The notes: generated by a model from the sequence alone, not told the origin. A stretch of 64,000 nucleotides of DNA from Protula sp. h YS-2021 (GCA_949752745.1 OX457034.1:848493-912492); one strand, 5' to 3'. Shown: positions 22,131 through 33,636, counted from the first letter of the stretch. Numbers and translations: made by a program.

Positions 22131-22742
22131 AGTGTGCTGATCGTTGCTGCGTTGAAAAAACACATTATCCAGCGGCTTCTGCTGTTCAGCAATTCATAAA
22201 ATCGTTGAAAGATTAGGAGCGATTCATCCATTTTTAGCCCCAGCTTCTTACAGAAGCAGGGGCTGTAGCAGTCGTTGAAAGTATGTGCATATGTACGTAT
22301 GTGTGTCGAAAAAATCTCCCGTGTTTTTGCCTGAATGTCTTGAAATTTTGGTTGATGGTGGCGAATATAAATACCTACCTCGCTGTTACTTCTTTTTCGC
22401 AATTCGCCATAAATTGGCGGAAATAAACCATTTTTTTTCTTTCTACAACGTTTCTCCACTTAGGATTTTCATGTTCTCAAATTTTGATGGAAGGTAGGGT
22501 GCATAAGTGGTGAAAAAAGGGGTGGAGGGGGTGGTGGAGGGAGGGGAGTGGGAATTGCCGTGAGGGGAGGTGTGGCCAACCGTGCTAGTCTTCCCACGGT
22601 ATGAAAGCAAGAGTAGTCACTAAAACAACCTTAGCCCCCTCCCCCACCCTCTCCCCCTCCAGCATTCGCCTTTCTTTATTGTTTTAATGTTTTTACTAAA
22701 ATGTTTTAAATGTTCACTGTAATCTGTAAATGTTTTCAATTA

Positions 22743-22748
22743 AATAAA
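22743..22748 (+). promoter_or_regulatory. Candidate polyadenylation signal
   Basis: AATAAA on the plus strand, about 925 bases after the stop codon at 21818 and before the large array at 22985. It could end the transcript of the unrecognised gene. Low specificity by itself. Confidence 0.3.
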
Positions 22749-22984
22749 TGTTTGTAAGACAAAGACAAAGTGAATATAAAAGCTATCAGTTTTTATTGAC
22801 ATACTCGGTGCAACAAAACATCGCTGTGAGAACTATAACCATTTGTGCCGGCAGATGGTTATAGTTATAGTATAGTATAGGATCAAGCTTGTCACAATGT
22901 ATAATACTGATTAAATTACTACGAATTGGATATTGTGACGGCCCCTGGTATTTTGAGAGGTGAGTTTCGCAAATAGGGTACAAC

Positions 22985-24095
22985 ACAGAGAGGGAAATTA
23001 ACTTTTTGGGCCGTCAGCCAGGCTCCCAGGAACAAAAACAGAGAGGGAAAATAACTTTTCCGGCCAGCAGCCAGGCTCCCAGGAACAAAAACAGGGAGAA
23101 AATAACTTTTTCGGGCCAGCAGCCAGGGTGCCAGGAACAAAAACAGGAAGGGAAAATAACTTTTTCGGCCAGCAGCCAGGCTCCCAGGAACAAAAACAGG
23201 GGAGGGGGGGGGGGGCAGAGAATAACTTTTTCGGCCAGCAGCCAGGCTCCCAGGAACAAAAACAGAGAGGGAAAATAACTTTTCCGGCCAGCAGCCAGGC
23301 TCCCAGGAACAAAAACAGGGAGAAAATAACTTTTTCGGGCCAGCAGCCAGGGTGCCAGGAACAAAAACAGGAAGGGAAAATAACTTTTTCGGCCAGCAGC
23401 CAGGCTCCCAGGAACAAAAACAGGGGAGGGGGGGGGGGGGCAGAGAATAACTTTTTCGGCCAGCAGCCAGGCTCCCAGGAACAAAAACAGAGAGAGAAAA
23501 TAACTTTTTCGGCCAGCAGCCAGGCTCCCAGGAACAAAAACAGGGAGCGAAAATAACTTTTTCGGCCACCAGCCAGGCTCCCAGGAACAAAAACAGAGAG
23601 GGAAAATAACTTTTCCGGCCAGCAGCCAGGCTCCCAGGAACAAAAACAGGGAGAAAATAACTTTTTCGGGCCAGCAGCCAGGGTGCCAGGAACAAAAACA
23701 GGAAGGGAAAATAACTTTTTCGGCCAGCAGCCAGGCTCCCAGGAACAAAAACAGGGGAGGGGGGGGGGGGGGGCAGAGAATAACTTTTTCGGCCAGCAGC
23801 CAGGCTCCCAGGAACAAAAACAGAGAGAGAAAATAACTTTTTCGGCCAGCAGCCAGGCTCCCAGGAACAAAAACAGGGAGGGAAAATAACTTTTTCGGCC
23901 AACAGCCAGGCTCCTAGGAACAAAAACAGGGAGCGAAAATAACTTTTTCGGCCACCAGCCAGGCTCCCAGGAACAAAAACAGGGAGGGAAAATAACTTTT
24001 CAGGCCAGCAGCCAGGCTCCTAGGAACAAAAACAGGGAGGGAAAATAACTTCGGGCCAGCGGCCAGGCTCCTAGGAACAAAACAGGGAGGGAAAT
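22985..24095. repeat. About 55-base minisatellite with poly-G higher-order units
   Basis: About twenty units containing GGCCAGCAGCCAGGCTCCCA and AACAAAAACAG. Distinguishable variants recur in order: a CCGG form, a form with CGGGCC and GGTGCC, a GGAAGGG form, and a form with a 9-14 base G run at about 23210, 23430 and 23765. This is higher-order duplication. Very long open frames cross it on both strands but follow only from unit length and composition. Confidence 0.92.
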
Positions 24096-24764
24096 TGTTC
24101 TGTTCTGGCACCTGTGGGGGGAGGGGGGCGTTTACCCTCACATTTTTGACAACACGGTGCCCTGTAAAATTCCAAGAATAGACCTCATTAATACTACGTA
24201 AAGAGAATGTCCAGGGACACTGTGACCAGGCGAAACATTGGAAAACGTACTCGAAAGCACATGCCAATTTGGAGAGCCCCTGGTCTCACTTTTAAAACAG
24301 ACCGCCAAAACACTGCATGAGGAGATACACTGAGAAACAACAGCAGTATTTTTCACTGTTGAAGACCAAATACCAAGACTTCCTTGGCGATAAATTTCGA
24401 AATAAAGCACAGGTAATAATCTTGTGTGCACAGACAACATGTCTGTGATATAATTACAGTTATAGGAGTAGATACACCTCCACATATCTGTTTACATCTA
24501 CTGCCATTTCACACATCAATAAAACAAGAAAATCACATTTTGAAGGAATCTTAAACACGAGCTTTAGCGACCCTGGACAGTCCCGGGGCATCTTTATTCT
24601 ACTCTGAAACGCACACTTAAAATATCGTTCATTGCCTAAGACCAAAAGTTCCGATACCGATCAATTTCGGTTTCTCAACATTCACAAGTCGGTTTAGTTA
24701 CTCGAATAAAGATAAATCGAATACATAAACTGATTACGGACTCCATAATACTGCTTAAATAGTC

Positions 24765-25070
24765 AACAGACGGCTCAATACTGTCAGCGGACAGCTTCAA
24801 TACTGTCAGCGAACAGCTTTAATACTGTCAGCGGACGGCTTCGATACTGTCAGCGGACAGCTTCAATACTGTCAGCGGACAGCTTCAATACTGTCAGCGG
24901 ACAGCTTTAATACTGTCAGCGGACGGCTTCGATACTGTCAGCGGACGGCTTCGATACTGTCAGCGGACGACTTCGATACTGTCAGCGGACGGCTTCGATA
25001 CTGTCAGCGGACAGCTCTAATACTGTCAGCGGACGGTTTCGATACTGTCAGCGGGCGGCTTCAGTATTTT
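24765..25070. repeat. 22-base minisatellite (GCGGACGGCTTCGATACTGTCA)
   Basis: Fourteen near-identical units, mostly alternating between GACAGCTTCAATACTGTCA and GACGGCTTCGATACTGTCA variants. No coding potential assigned. Confidence 0.9.
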
Positions 25071-25337
25071 CAACATTATACTTTTCACAAACCATAACAC
25101 ATTATTACAAATACACTTCAGACTTCAAAAAATGTTTAGAAAAAGGAAACTTTTGGCTACTTTTGAACCACTCGCAGACAGAGACAGAAAGACAGTTTTT
25201 ATAGAAGTTTCTTTTTTTTGTGTGTGTGTTTTCAATTTTCTGGGCGAAGTAATCAAACTGAAAATCTTGAAAATATCTATATGCGTCCAGGTGGAGTTGC
25301 AGCACATGTGGAATGTGGTCACTATAAACTGGGCCTA

Positions 25338-25713
25338 TATTCAGGGTGGCCACGGACCCTGGAAACCAGGGAATTCAGGGAAAATTGAATCGGCATTTTC
25401 AAGTCCGGGAAAACTTAGGGAATTGGAAAATTCCAGCAAATCTCAGGGAAAACTCTGGGACTTTAATTTTTGAAAAATTCCAGGACATCACGTAAATTAT
25501 ATTTTTTGCAAAATTGGATAGATTTAGTAAGAATTTGTTGAAAGTTGTCTTTTTCTAGGCGTTTGAGAGAAATAGTAGGATACGGAGTCAATGGCTATTG
25601 TTTTTGAACCAAAGCATGCAAGTGTTGGAATTTCGAAAACCTGCGCTGTCAAAATTAATTTTCTGGAAAACCCAGGCAAATTCGTTTCGGATTCCTGGTG
25701 GCCATCCTGATAT
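25338..25713. mobile_element. MITE-like element with TCAGGGTGGCCAC termini
   Basis: A block of about 370 bases begins ATTCAGGGTGGCCAC and ends GTGGCCATCCTGATAT, an imperfect terminal inverted repeat of about 15 bases. The interior repeats GGGAAAACTTAGGGAATT-like sequence. It is non-coding. A relative may start at 20026. Confidence 0.55.
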
Positions 25714-25889
25714 TCTACGTCATTTTTAATCCAGGTCTACACTGCGGTTGCTTCACACGTTTTCCAGCTTTTTTAGCGCATCTTTTCACACGTTCGCTAC
25801 ATCGCCAGGTCTCTGACTTCATTGATGGCACAAGATTCTTGTCAAGCACACTTTGGTAAATGCGTAAGAACATAATATGCAACAGGTCA

Positions 25890-26310
25890 AACAGCTGGAC
25901 AGGCCAAGCAGCTACAAAGACCAAACAGCTACACAGGCCAAGCGGGTACACAGGCCGAACAGCTACACAGGCCAAACAGCTACAAAGACCAAACACCTAC
26001 ACAGGCCAAGCAGATACACCGGCCAAGCGGCTACACTGGCCAAGCAGCTATACATGGCAAGCAACTACACAGGCCAAACAGCTACATAGGCCAAGCAGAT
26101 ACACGCGCCAAACAGCTACACATGTGCAGGTAATTACCTGCACATGCCAAGCAGATACCCAAGCTTAGCGGCTGCACAGACCAAACAGCTTCAAGACCAA
26201 GCAGATACACGTGCCAAACAGCTACACAGGTGATAACCTGCACATGCCAAGCAGCTACACATGCCTAGCAGCTGCACAGGCCAAACAGCTACACAGGCCT
26301 AGGAGCTTCA
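25890..26310. repeat. Minisatellite, 16-18 base unit (CTACACAGGCCAAGCAG)
   Basis: About two dozen imperfect units between the transposon-like block and the end of the TRIM-NHL gene. Small T/Q/K-rich open frames within it are not credible genes. Confidence 0.88.
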
Positions 26311-26401
26311 CAACAGTCGCCATATGGTATTTAGAATCTGATACAATGAAATGTCTAAAATCTAAAATTTGAACTCTATTAGAATTTTGCTTGTTGAGTT
26401 A

Positions 26402-26407
26402 TTTATT
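26402..26407 (-). promoter_or_regulatory. Candidate polyadenylation signal of TRIM-NHL gene
   Basis: AATAAA on the minus strand about 30 bases after the TAA at 26438-26440, which would give a very short 3' untranslated region. More distal signals cannot be excluded. Confidence 0.3.
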
Positions 26408-26437
26408 TACTTTTGCCGTCAGCCATCAGGGTGTTAT

Positions 26438-29400
26438 TTAGAAGATTTGCACCCGGTGATTGTCCTTGTCACACACCACCACTTTCCCGTCTTTCGTCAC
26501 GGCAAGTCCTTCCAGTCCCCGGAACTGTCCGCTTCCGGTTCCGGGGTTTCCAAACTGGCAAAAGTAGTCCCCATTGCCCCTGTACACTTGCACTCGACTG
26601 TTTCCGCTATCCGCCACTATGATAAATCCCTGCGCGTCCACAGCTAGTCCCTTAGGGTACTTCATCTGGCCTTGACCGTTGCCTTGGCTACCGAAGCTTT
26701 TGATGTAAGTTCCGCTCGTGTTGAACATCTGGATCCTATGGTTACTGCTGTCACTTACCAGGATCTTATTCTCCGGCGTCAGAGCTATGTAGTTTGGGTT
26801 TTCCAGCTGACCCGGCCGGTTTCCTAAAGTGCCAAATTTTCTCACAAATGTCCCGTTGCTTTGAAACACTTGAATGCGGTGATTTTCCTTATCACAGACA
26901 TAAATAAAACCCGCCGAGTCACACGCAACGCCCCAGGGATAACTGAGCTGACCGTCGCCGCTGCCCTCTGAGCCGAAGGCGCGGATAAACTGTCCGTATC
27001 TATCGAACACCTGAACCCTGTGGTTATAGCGATCGCAGATGACAATCTCGCCCATGGGACTAACGGCCACTCCGGCCAGACAATCGAACTCACCGTCGTT
27101 CTGTCCATATGAGCCGAAGCTCTTCACGAACGCGCCGCCCGCGTCGAACATCTGCGCGCGGTGGTTGCTGGAGTCGGCCACGACGAGGCCGTCACTGAGC
27201 GACGACACGGCGACGCCCCGCGGCCACGTGAACACCCCCTCCCCGCTCCCACGCCGGCTCCCTAATATTTTAACGGGCTGATTTTTACGCTTGTATTTAT
27301 TGAAGGATTGCGACACTCGCAAGCTGTCGTCAGGGCGGGGGCCTGTGTTGCTAGGACGGGGCGTTTGGTTGTTATGGTTACCACTTCGCACTGCTCCCTG
27401 CGCAGGAGTGACATCATCAAAATTAATACTGAAGCTCATCCCATTGTTAGTCACATTAGGTAAATCGGCCGTTTCAGAAACTAACGGCTCTTGCTGGACG
27501 AAGGTGCGACTGCGCGCTGCCGCAGTGGGCGCGTGAGACGCGGCCTGACTGCTCGCCGAGCTCTGTGATTGGTTGCTTCCCCGGCGCTCCGCGTTACCCG
27601 CGTTGTGATGTCCGCGCGGTCTGTTGTTGTTAGCATTCGCGTTGGCAGTTTGCTGTGCGTTTCCGTTGCTCTGGCTACGAGAAGCTCTGCTTGGGACAGT
27701 GCGCAGGCTGCCTCGGCCTCTTGCCCTCTGACCAGCCTGCGCCGCCCCACGATCCCCTCGGCCCTGGGAACCACTACTATCACCAGCATCATTGGAAACA
27801 CCGCCTCCCATTAACGGCCGATCATCGCCACTAGCATTCGGAACTCGTCTTGGTTGAAGAGTTCGGGTGTTGGCCTGACTGGTCGTCGCGGCTTGAGGCG
27901 TAGCGCCGGAGCTGTCGGAGACCTGCAAGTCGTGGATTTCCTCCTCAAGGGCTCTCAGCGAATCCGCATGGGAGCTATCGGCTGCAAGCCGGCCCCTGGA
28001 ACCCTCCACCACCCTGGATGGCGCTCCGGCCGCTCGTGGTGTTACTCTCGCCGTAGCCATCTGGTCTGGACTGGGGCTTCTATTTGGCCCCCCGCCACCT
28101 CCCATCAAACCTGCCATGCGCTCAGCGGGCCTCTGCCCCCTCCCTCGCCCGTGGGACTGCGGCCCGAACAGACTGATGTTCTGCCGAGTGTTTCGGCTGC
28201 GCGCGCTTTCACGAATCGTGTTGTTCATTTCCCACTCTTCTTGCAGGCGCATTTCTTCCAGAACCTCCCTGATATCGTCCGTATTTGTCGACATGGCAAA
28301 CATATAGTCCTCGTGGCGGGAGGGCAGGTAAATAGAGCGCGGAGGATCAGCCAAGGAGTGCGACGGCTCCATCCAACTTGAATCGCTGCGCGGCGCGCGT
28401 GGCGTCAGCGCGGAGTCGGTGCGGTAGGGTGGCGTGGGTCTGTAGTGCGCAGGTGGCGACGGCGAGCGATGCTGGGAGCCCCGGGCGATGGCGTGGCTGT
28501 GTGGCGCCGCGCGTTCCGCGACCGCCGCCGCCGACATCATGGGCACGCGCGGGTTTGAATCTGACCACCTGGCGCGGGCGCGCGGATTGTGAGAATTCTC
28601 AGCGCCGGCCTCGTTGCGCGACGTTCTGCCATGGTCGCTTGGATTCGACACAGTTAATGTACCCAGAGTGGCAATACCGGCTTGCAGAGAATCACCGGAA
28701 AAATCGAACCGGAGCGAGCGTAGCTGCGGTATTTCCTCCATCTCAGCCTGGCGTAACTGCTGCATGTACTGCGAGCATTGGTGCCGCACATTCACCAAGT
28801 CAGCGTCGGGGACATTGGCTTCGGTAGAATTGAGAAAGCCCTCCATGGAGTCACAGTAGCTAGAGATGCTGGCGAGCTCGACCTCTAGGTTCTCGCTGTG
28901 CAGGCGCAGTGACCGCAGCTCCCCCTGCTGGAAGGTGTCGACCTCGCTCAGCAACGATAGCTCGCGCTCCCGCAGGTAGCTTATAAACCTGTACAAACAC
29001 AAACGCCTTCTCTTATAAACCTGCACAAAAGTCGTCCTTCATAAACCTACACCAACATAAAAACTTCCTAATAACCATACACAAACACAAACTTCGTCCT
29101 TTACACATCGACACAAACACAAACCGACACAAACATGAACGTTTTCCTTCATAGCCCTACGCAAATACGAATGTCTCCCTTGATCCTTGTGTGTATGAGG
29201 GAATGGGGAGGGTGCATGTGGGGAGGGGGACAGGGAGTGTGTGTGTGAGGGGGCGTGGACAAGGTATGTGCGGGGGGTGGGGGGGTGAGGTAAAACGGGG
29301 AGTCTGTGAGAGGGGGCGGTGAGTGTGTGTGCGAGGGTCGTGGACAGACTATGTGCGGGGGGGGTGTGTGTGAGGTGAAGCTGGGATTCTGTGGGTAGGG

Positions 29401-32400
29401 TGGGGCAGAAGATGAGGGTAGGAGAGAGCGGTGCACCTGTCGATGGTACCGCGGACCTGCGCGCGCACCGCCTCGGCAGTCTGCTTCACGCCCGCGCCCT
29501 TGTGCTCCACCTCGCTCATGCGCGTCGACAGCTTGGGCAAGCCTCGGCGAATCTGCTGTATGAGGCGGCTTACGTCCATCCTCATCTGTGCTGCAATAAC
29601 ATTAAACTCACTGGTCACTCGAAGGCATACATGATACATGACAACGCTAGGACAATCCTGGATAGGGACAATCCTCTCCTCACTGGGTTGGACACGGACA
29701 ATCCTGGATACGGACAATCCTCCTCACTGGGTTGGACACGGACAATCCTGGATACGGACAATCCTCTCCTCACTGGGTTGGACACGGACAATCACTGGGG
29801 TAGATACGGACAATCCTCTCCTCACTGGGGTGGATACTGACAATCCTGTCCTCACTGGGATGGATATGGACTATTCTCTCCTGATTGGGGTAGATACGGA
29901 CAATCCTCTCCTCACTGGGTTGGACACGGACAATCCTGGATACGGACAATCCTCCTCACTGGGTTGGACACGGACAATCCTGGATACGGACAATCCTCTC
30001 CTCACTGGGTTGGACACGGACAATCACTGGGGTAGATACGGACAATCCTCTCCTCACTGGGGTGGATACGGAAAATCCTCTCCTCACTGGGACGGATATG
30101 GACAATTCTCTCCTGATTGGGGTCGATACGGACAATCCTCTCCACTGGGGCGGATACGAACAATCCTCTCCTCACTGGGGTGGATACTGACAATTCTCTC
30201 CTCACTGGGGTGGATACGGACAATCCTCTCCTCACTGGGGTGGATATGGACAATCCTCTCCTCACTGGGGTGGATACGGACAATCCTGGATACGGACAAT
30301 CCTCTCCTCACTGGGTTGGACACGGACAATCACTGGGGTAGATATGGACAATCCTCTCTCTTCACTGGCTCAGATACGGACATTCCTCTCCTTAAATGCT
30401 CGGATACGGACAATCCTCTCCTACTGGGGTGAATATGGACAATCCTTTCTTCATTTTGGGTGGATACGGACAATCCTCAAAGACTACCACTTGGGAACTT
30501 TCTTTTGAGCTCACTTTGAAACGTTCAAAAAGGATGAGATACATTTTCTTCAAAATTAATGTGTAGACGTAGAGCGTGGCAAATAACAGCCCCCCCCTCC
30601 CCCCCCCCCCCCCACAAAAAGGTCCAGCCCAGGGATAGTACAACGCTCCTTAGGGCAAGCAATAACGCCCCTGAGGGCAAGCAATAATGCTTCTTAGGCT
30701 AAAAGAAATAGAGTAACTCAGCACTGTACAGAATTCCAAAAGTCCACTCAGGAATGTAACGGAATGGGATTACTTGCATGAGGAACACACCACCTTATCG
30801 CAGTGAAAACATTTGACTATCTGGCCTCAGCAGTATCGTACCCGAGTGGGATTGCTTGCATGTGGAACACACCATCTTATCACAGTGAAAACATTTGACT
30901 GTCTCGGCCTCGTTTTCGCACACGCCGCACTTTCTGGGACTGCCGCCAGATGCCGCCCCTCCTGCGTCTTCTGTCAACAGTTTATCTCTCACATGAAAAC
31001 ATAAGGCGAGTAGCTGGAAAAGAATTCCTTCCTGGCCATTTACTTTTTACCCCTTATTTTATTCTAGCATCATATATGTACTGTTGATGTAATCAAGGTA
31101 TTACTGGCACTTTTCCCATCACTTTTTGCCTCTCCTCCCCCCCCCCCCCGCCACCCCCGCCCCAACCCCATCCTCGTCCTTCCCCGTCGAGTCTTCCCCG
31201 TCTTACGTGTCAAGCATGTTTACCATTTACCCCTATTGTTATGTGACCTGGATCCTTCGCTTGCAGTTGCCTGCAGATCCAGAAATCCAGAGATAGTAAT
31301 GTTGGTTGGAAAGCTGTCAACCCCATTGCGTGGCACAAAATGTTCGGCCCGGCATTCGGGACATTTCACGGTTCGCGAAAATCTAAGACACCAAACAAAG
31401 TAGCCCGATATGAAATGACTAGTTTTCCATGAAGTTCGACCGCGTGACAAAAAGATCTCAGTTACGGCCAATACGGTAAGAAAAATGCAAATAACTATAA
31501 TTATCAATATCATTTTAATTACAATATAATTAAGACAGTAAACATAATGACGCCTTCGCCTCAGAGACATACATGGGAATCTTCCGGCTTTTCGGCCTTT
31601 TTTTTTTCTTTTTTTTTTGCCAAATGGACCACTTTGTTCCGACCCCGTTGCCATATATGGTAAAATTTTCCAGCTTTTTTTTCGACCCCGTTCCCACTGT
31701 ATGAGACCGCAAATTACAGCCAAACGCACAATGTGGCAGTCACGAACCTGTCAATCAAACCTTCCAGGCACGGGGCCTTGCACACCGTGTGCTGACATGG
31801 TAAGATCTTTGGCGAGTTGTACCTGAAGCAAACAACATATCACCGTACACAGATCCTGTCGTCTACCCACATCTACTGCCACCCACCTGACACTGCCACC
31901 CATCTGTTACTGACACTCGCATCCACTAATATCTGATACTGACACTCACCCACTGACATCCAACTGACATCCATCTGATACAAACACCCTCATTCACTGG
32001 CATCCATCTGATACTGACACTCACATCCACTGACAACCATCTGATACTGACACTGACAACCAATGACATCCATCTGACACCGAGGGAGAGGGTGTGTGTG
32101 AGGATGGATGAGGAGTGTGTGAGGTGGACGGGGAGTGTGTGGGGGGGCGGAGAGTGTGTGTGTGAGAGTGGACGGGCAATGTGAGGGTGGGCGGAGTGTG
32201 CGTGAGGGATGCATGGCGAGTGTGGTCGGGGAGTGTGCAGGCGGACGGGGCATGTGTGTGTGAGAGTGGAGGGGGAGTGTGTGGGTGGGGGGGGGCGGAG
32301 AGTGTATGTGTGAGGGGGATCGGGGAGTGTGTGCGAGGGACAGCTATCACTTTGCTAGCTGTGTTCTGTGTGCCACTCTTCATCGGGTCGTTTGATGTCA

Positions 32401-32545
32401 ATTATGCTAAACCATCTCTGACGGTTCGCGACCACCATAGGATATGTTTTACTGCCACAAAGAGGACAAAATGACACCTGTCTAAGCAGACTGGACACCG
32501 GAGTAACTGATCGACGTGTTCGGCGGAGTAGGTTGCAGAAGCCAT
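26438..32545 (-). CDS. TRIM-NHL RING E3 ubiquitin ligase, nhl-1/thin-like (complete, six exons)
   Basis: Exons run 32545-32478, 31822-31748, 31382-31248, 30987-30842, 29590-29437 and 28988-26438. Phases are consistent and give 1042 residues. Residues 17-58 form a RING finger (CPVC, CQHTVC, CPEC) followed by RAEHFVPRNGV, the pattern of the C. elegans NHL-1/Drosophila thin group. A B-box (CGVCENEAETVKCFHCD) lies near residue 113. Exon 5 and the start of exon 6 give a coiled coil. The middle (about 300-750) is Ser/Gly/Arg-rich and disordered with RGRG patches. The last 280 residues are six NHL repeats (NHRVQVF, NHRIQVF, NHRIQMF) forming a beta-propeller. This family ubiquitinates targets and binds RNA or protein through the propeller. 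RING cysteines five and six are spaced C-x3-C instead of C-x2-C. The exon 4 acceptor (TGTGAG) is the weakest splice call. Confidence 0.94.
28989..29160 (-). repeat. Tandem copies of TRIM-NHL exon 6 acceptor
   Basis: About six degenerate units of 30-33 bases. On the minus strand the nearest ones repeat the real acceptor and exon start (TGTACAG then GTTTATAAG). The unit ending near 29020 keeps GCAG and GTTTATAAG, and the next keeps GTAG and GTTTATG. More distant units have lost the site. Steps are not multiples of three. Confidence 0.75.
29160..29405. repeat. GT/G-rich repeat in TRIM-NHL intron 5
   Basis: G- and GTGT-rich sequence with a partial tandem duplication of about 76 bases (CGTGGACAAGGTATGTGCGG near 29263, CGTGGACAGACTATGTGCGG near 29339). 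Confidence 0.65.
29638..30480. repeat. GGACAATCCTCTCCTCACTG minisatellite with long-range duplication
   Basis: About 30 units of a 23-30 base sequence (GGATACGGACAATCCTCTCC). A block of about 160 bases starting near 29673 recurs almost unchanged 240 bases later (near 29911), showing block duplication inside the array. It lies in TRIM-NHL intron 4. The long open frame across it is compositional. Confidence 0.9.
30755..30841 (-). repeat. Partial duplicate of TRIM-NHL exon 4 3' end
   Basis: Directly downstream (minus sense) of exon 4 is a second copy of its last 60 or so bases (minus AAATGTTTTCACTG, GATAAG, GTGTGTTCC). The copy ends at about 30760, 82 bases from the real donor at 30841. It has CAAGTAATCC where the real exon has CAAGCAATCC, giving an in-frame stop, and a degraded donor (GTTACA). 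Confidence 0.88.
31870..32340. repeat. ATCTGATACTGACACTCAC and G/GTGT-rich tandem sequence
   Basis: About nine imperfect units of 18-36 bases around CATCTGATACTGACACTCAC at 31870-32085. These are followed by G/GTGT-rich sequence with recurring GGGGAGTGTG to about 32340. All lies in TRIM-NHL intron 1. Confidence 0.75.
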
Positions 32546-32645
32546 CCCTCCCTTCCTGTAACAACAAGCAAGCCGTTCATTCAGCATATTTCATCCGCAG
32601 TCTGCCACATATGAGCCGCGAACAACTGCTGATTATGTGGGGAGA

Positions 32646-32714
32646 TGAGGGGAGCTTTGGCGCTCCTGCTTCCGTTGTACTGCTCGCTACTGGGATTACC
32701 TAGATGTAACCAGG
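32646..32714 (+). CDS. Possible signal-peptide first exon (divergent from TRIM-NHL)
   Basis: An ATG 101 bases from the TRIM-NHL start, on the opposite strand, opens 23 codons with an ideal signal-peptide core (MRGALALLLPLYCSLLGL). It is followed by a perfect donor (CAG then GTGAGT). No downstream exon was recognised and the region could simply be promoter or 5' untranslated sequence of the TRIM-NHL gene. Treat as a candidate only. Confidence 0.2.
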
Positions 32715-33299
32715 TGAGTTCCGAGCACAAGGACATGGAACACACTAGGCCAATCTCTCATGTCCGGGAGTTTATCAACAGCACTGCGGTGGACCGGCGT
32801 CTTTGGGTGCTTCCCCAAACCACAACATAAGCCAACGCATATCGTACTACAGAATATTGTACAGAATATATTACCAAAGATATATCTGAGACTTTATTAT
32901 ACAGATTGCATAAGAAATGCTCTTCTGTTGATTTCCACGTCACCTCTGATCCGTCTCAGCCTTTCCATGTCCCAGTTGTCTCTCGCTTAGCTACAAGAAG
33001 CGGTTCCTTAATGTTAGTACCTGCTTCATTTGCTCGTGTCAAAAACGCCATTTTTTTTTTTTACCACTCGCCAAAAAGTAATAAAAAAGATTGGGCTTTG
33101 GCGTTTCTAATGTAAATTTCGAGCAAATTTAACAAAAATTATAGGAGTGGGATTTTTTTCGCAAAAGTTTATAAAACTGGCAAAAGCTGGGGCACTACAA
33201 CCTAGTGGGCATTTGTCCCAGTAAGTTGGGCTATATTTCAAACAAAATTTTATTGCGATCCGATGAAAACTGAAAGAGCAGTAGCAAAAAAAAAAAAAA

Positions 33300-33540
33300 A
33301 AAAAAGAAAGAAGCCTGGTACTTGACTATAGTCACATGACATTTAAAGTCCAGAACGTAAACAAACATTTAGATTGAGGGAGTTGACTTTCCTACACTTC
33401 AATGAAGAAATGAAAGATATGCAGCCCATTAAAAACTGTGCCCGTTTGCAAAAAAGGGTATTTTGTGCATGAACTTAGAGTAAATGTTTAAATAACAGGG
33501 ACGGTATGCAGATTTCGTGCCCTAGAAAATATGAAGTTGA
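33300..33540 (+). repeat. Dispersed repeat, probable LINE 3' tail (copy 3)
   Basis: Matches the 12480-12760 region (GTCACATGACATTTAAAG, CCCATTAAAAACTGTGCCCG, ATAACAGGGACGG), preceded by an A tract at about 33288-33305. Confidence 0.6.
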
Positions 33541-33636
33541 CCCTTATTAGAGAAACAATATGAGGCTTCGTGGCTGTGACAGTGAGATATACTAGAAATT
33601 GCTTGAATCAGAGCTGACTCGGAGCTAAGACTTTGA

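Noticed and set aside
22919..23923. Open frames of 267-334 codons on the minus strand
   Set aside because: They cross a roughly 55-base tandem array, several overlapping frames are open at once, and the repeated Pro/Phe/Trp-rich peptides reflect unit composition.
29638..30432. A 264-codon plus-strand open frame
   Set aside because: It lies wholly in an intronic minisatellite of the TRIM-NHL gene and repeats a GWTRTILDTDN-type peptide.
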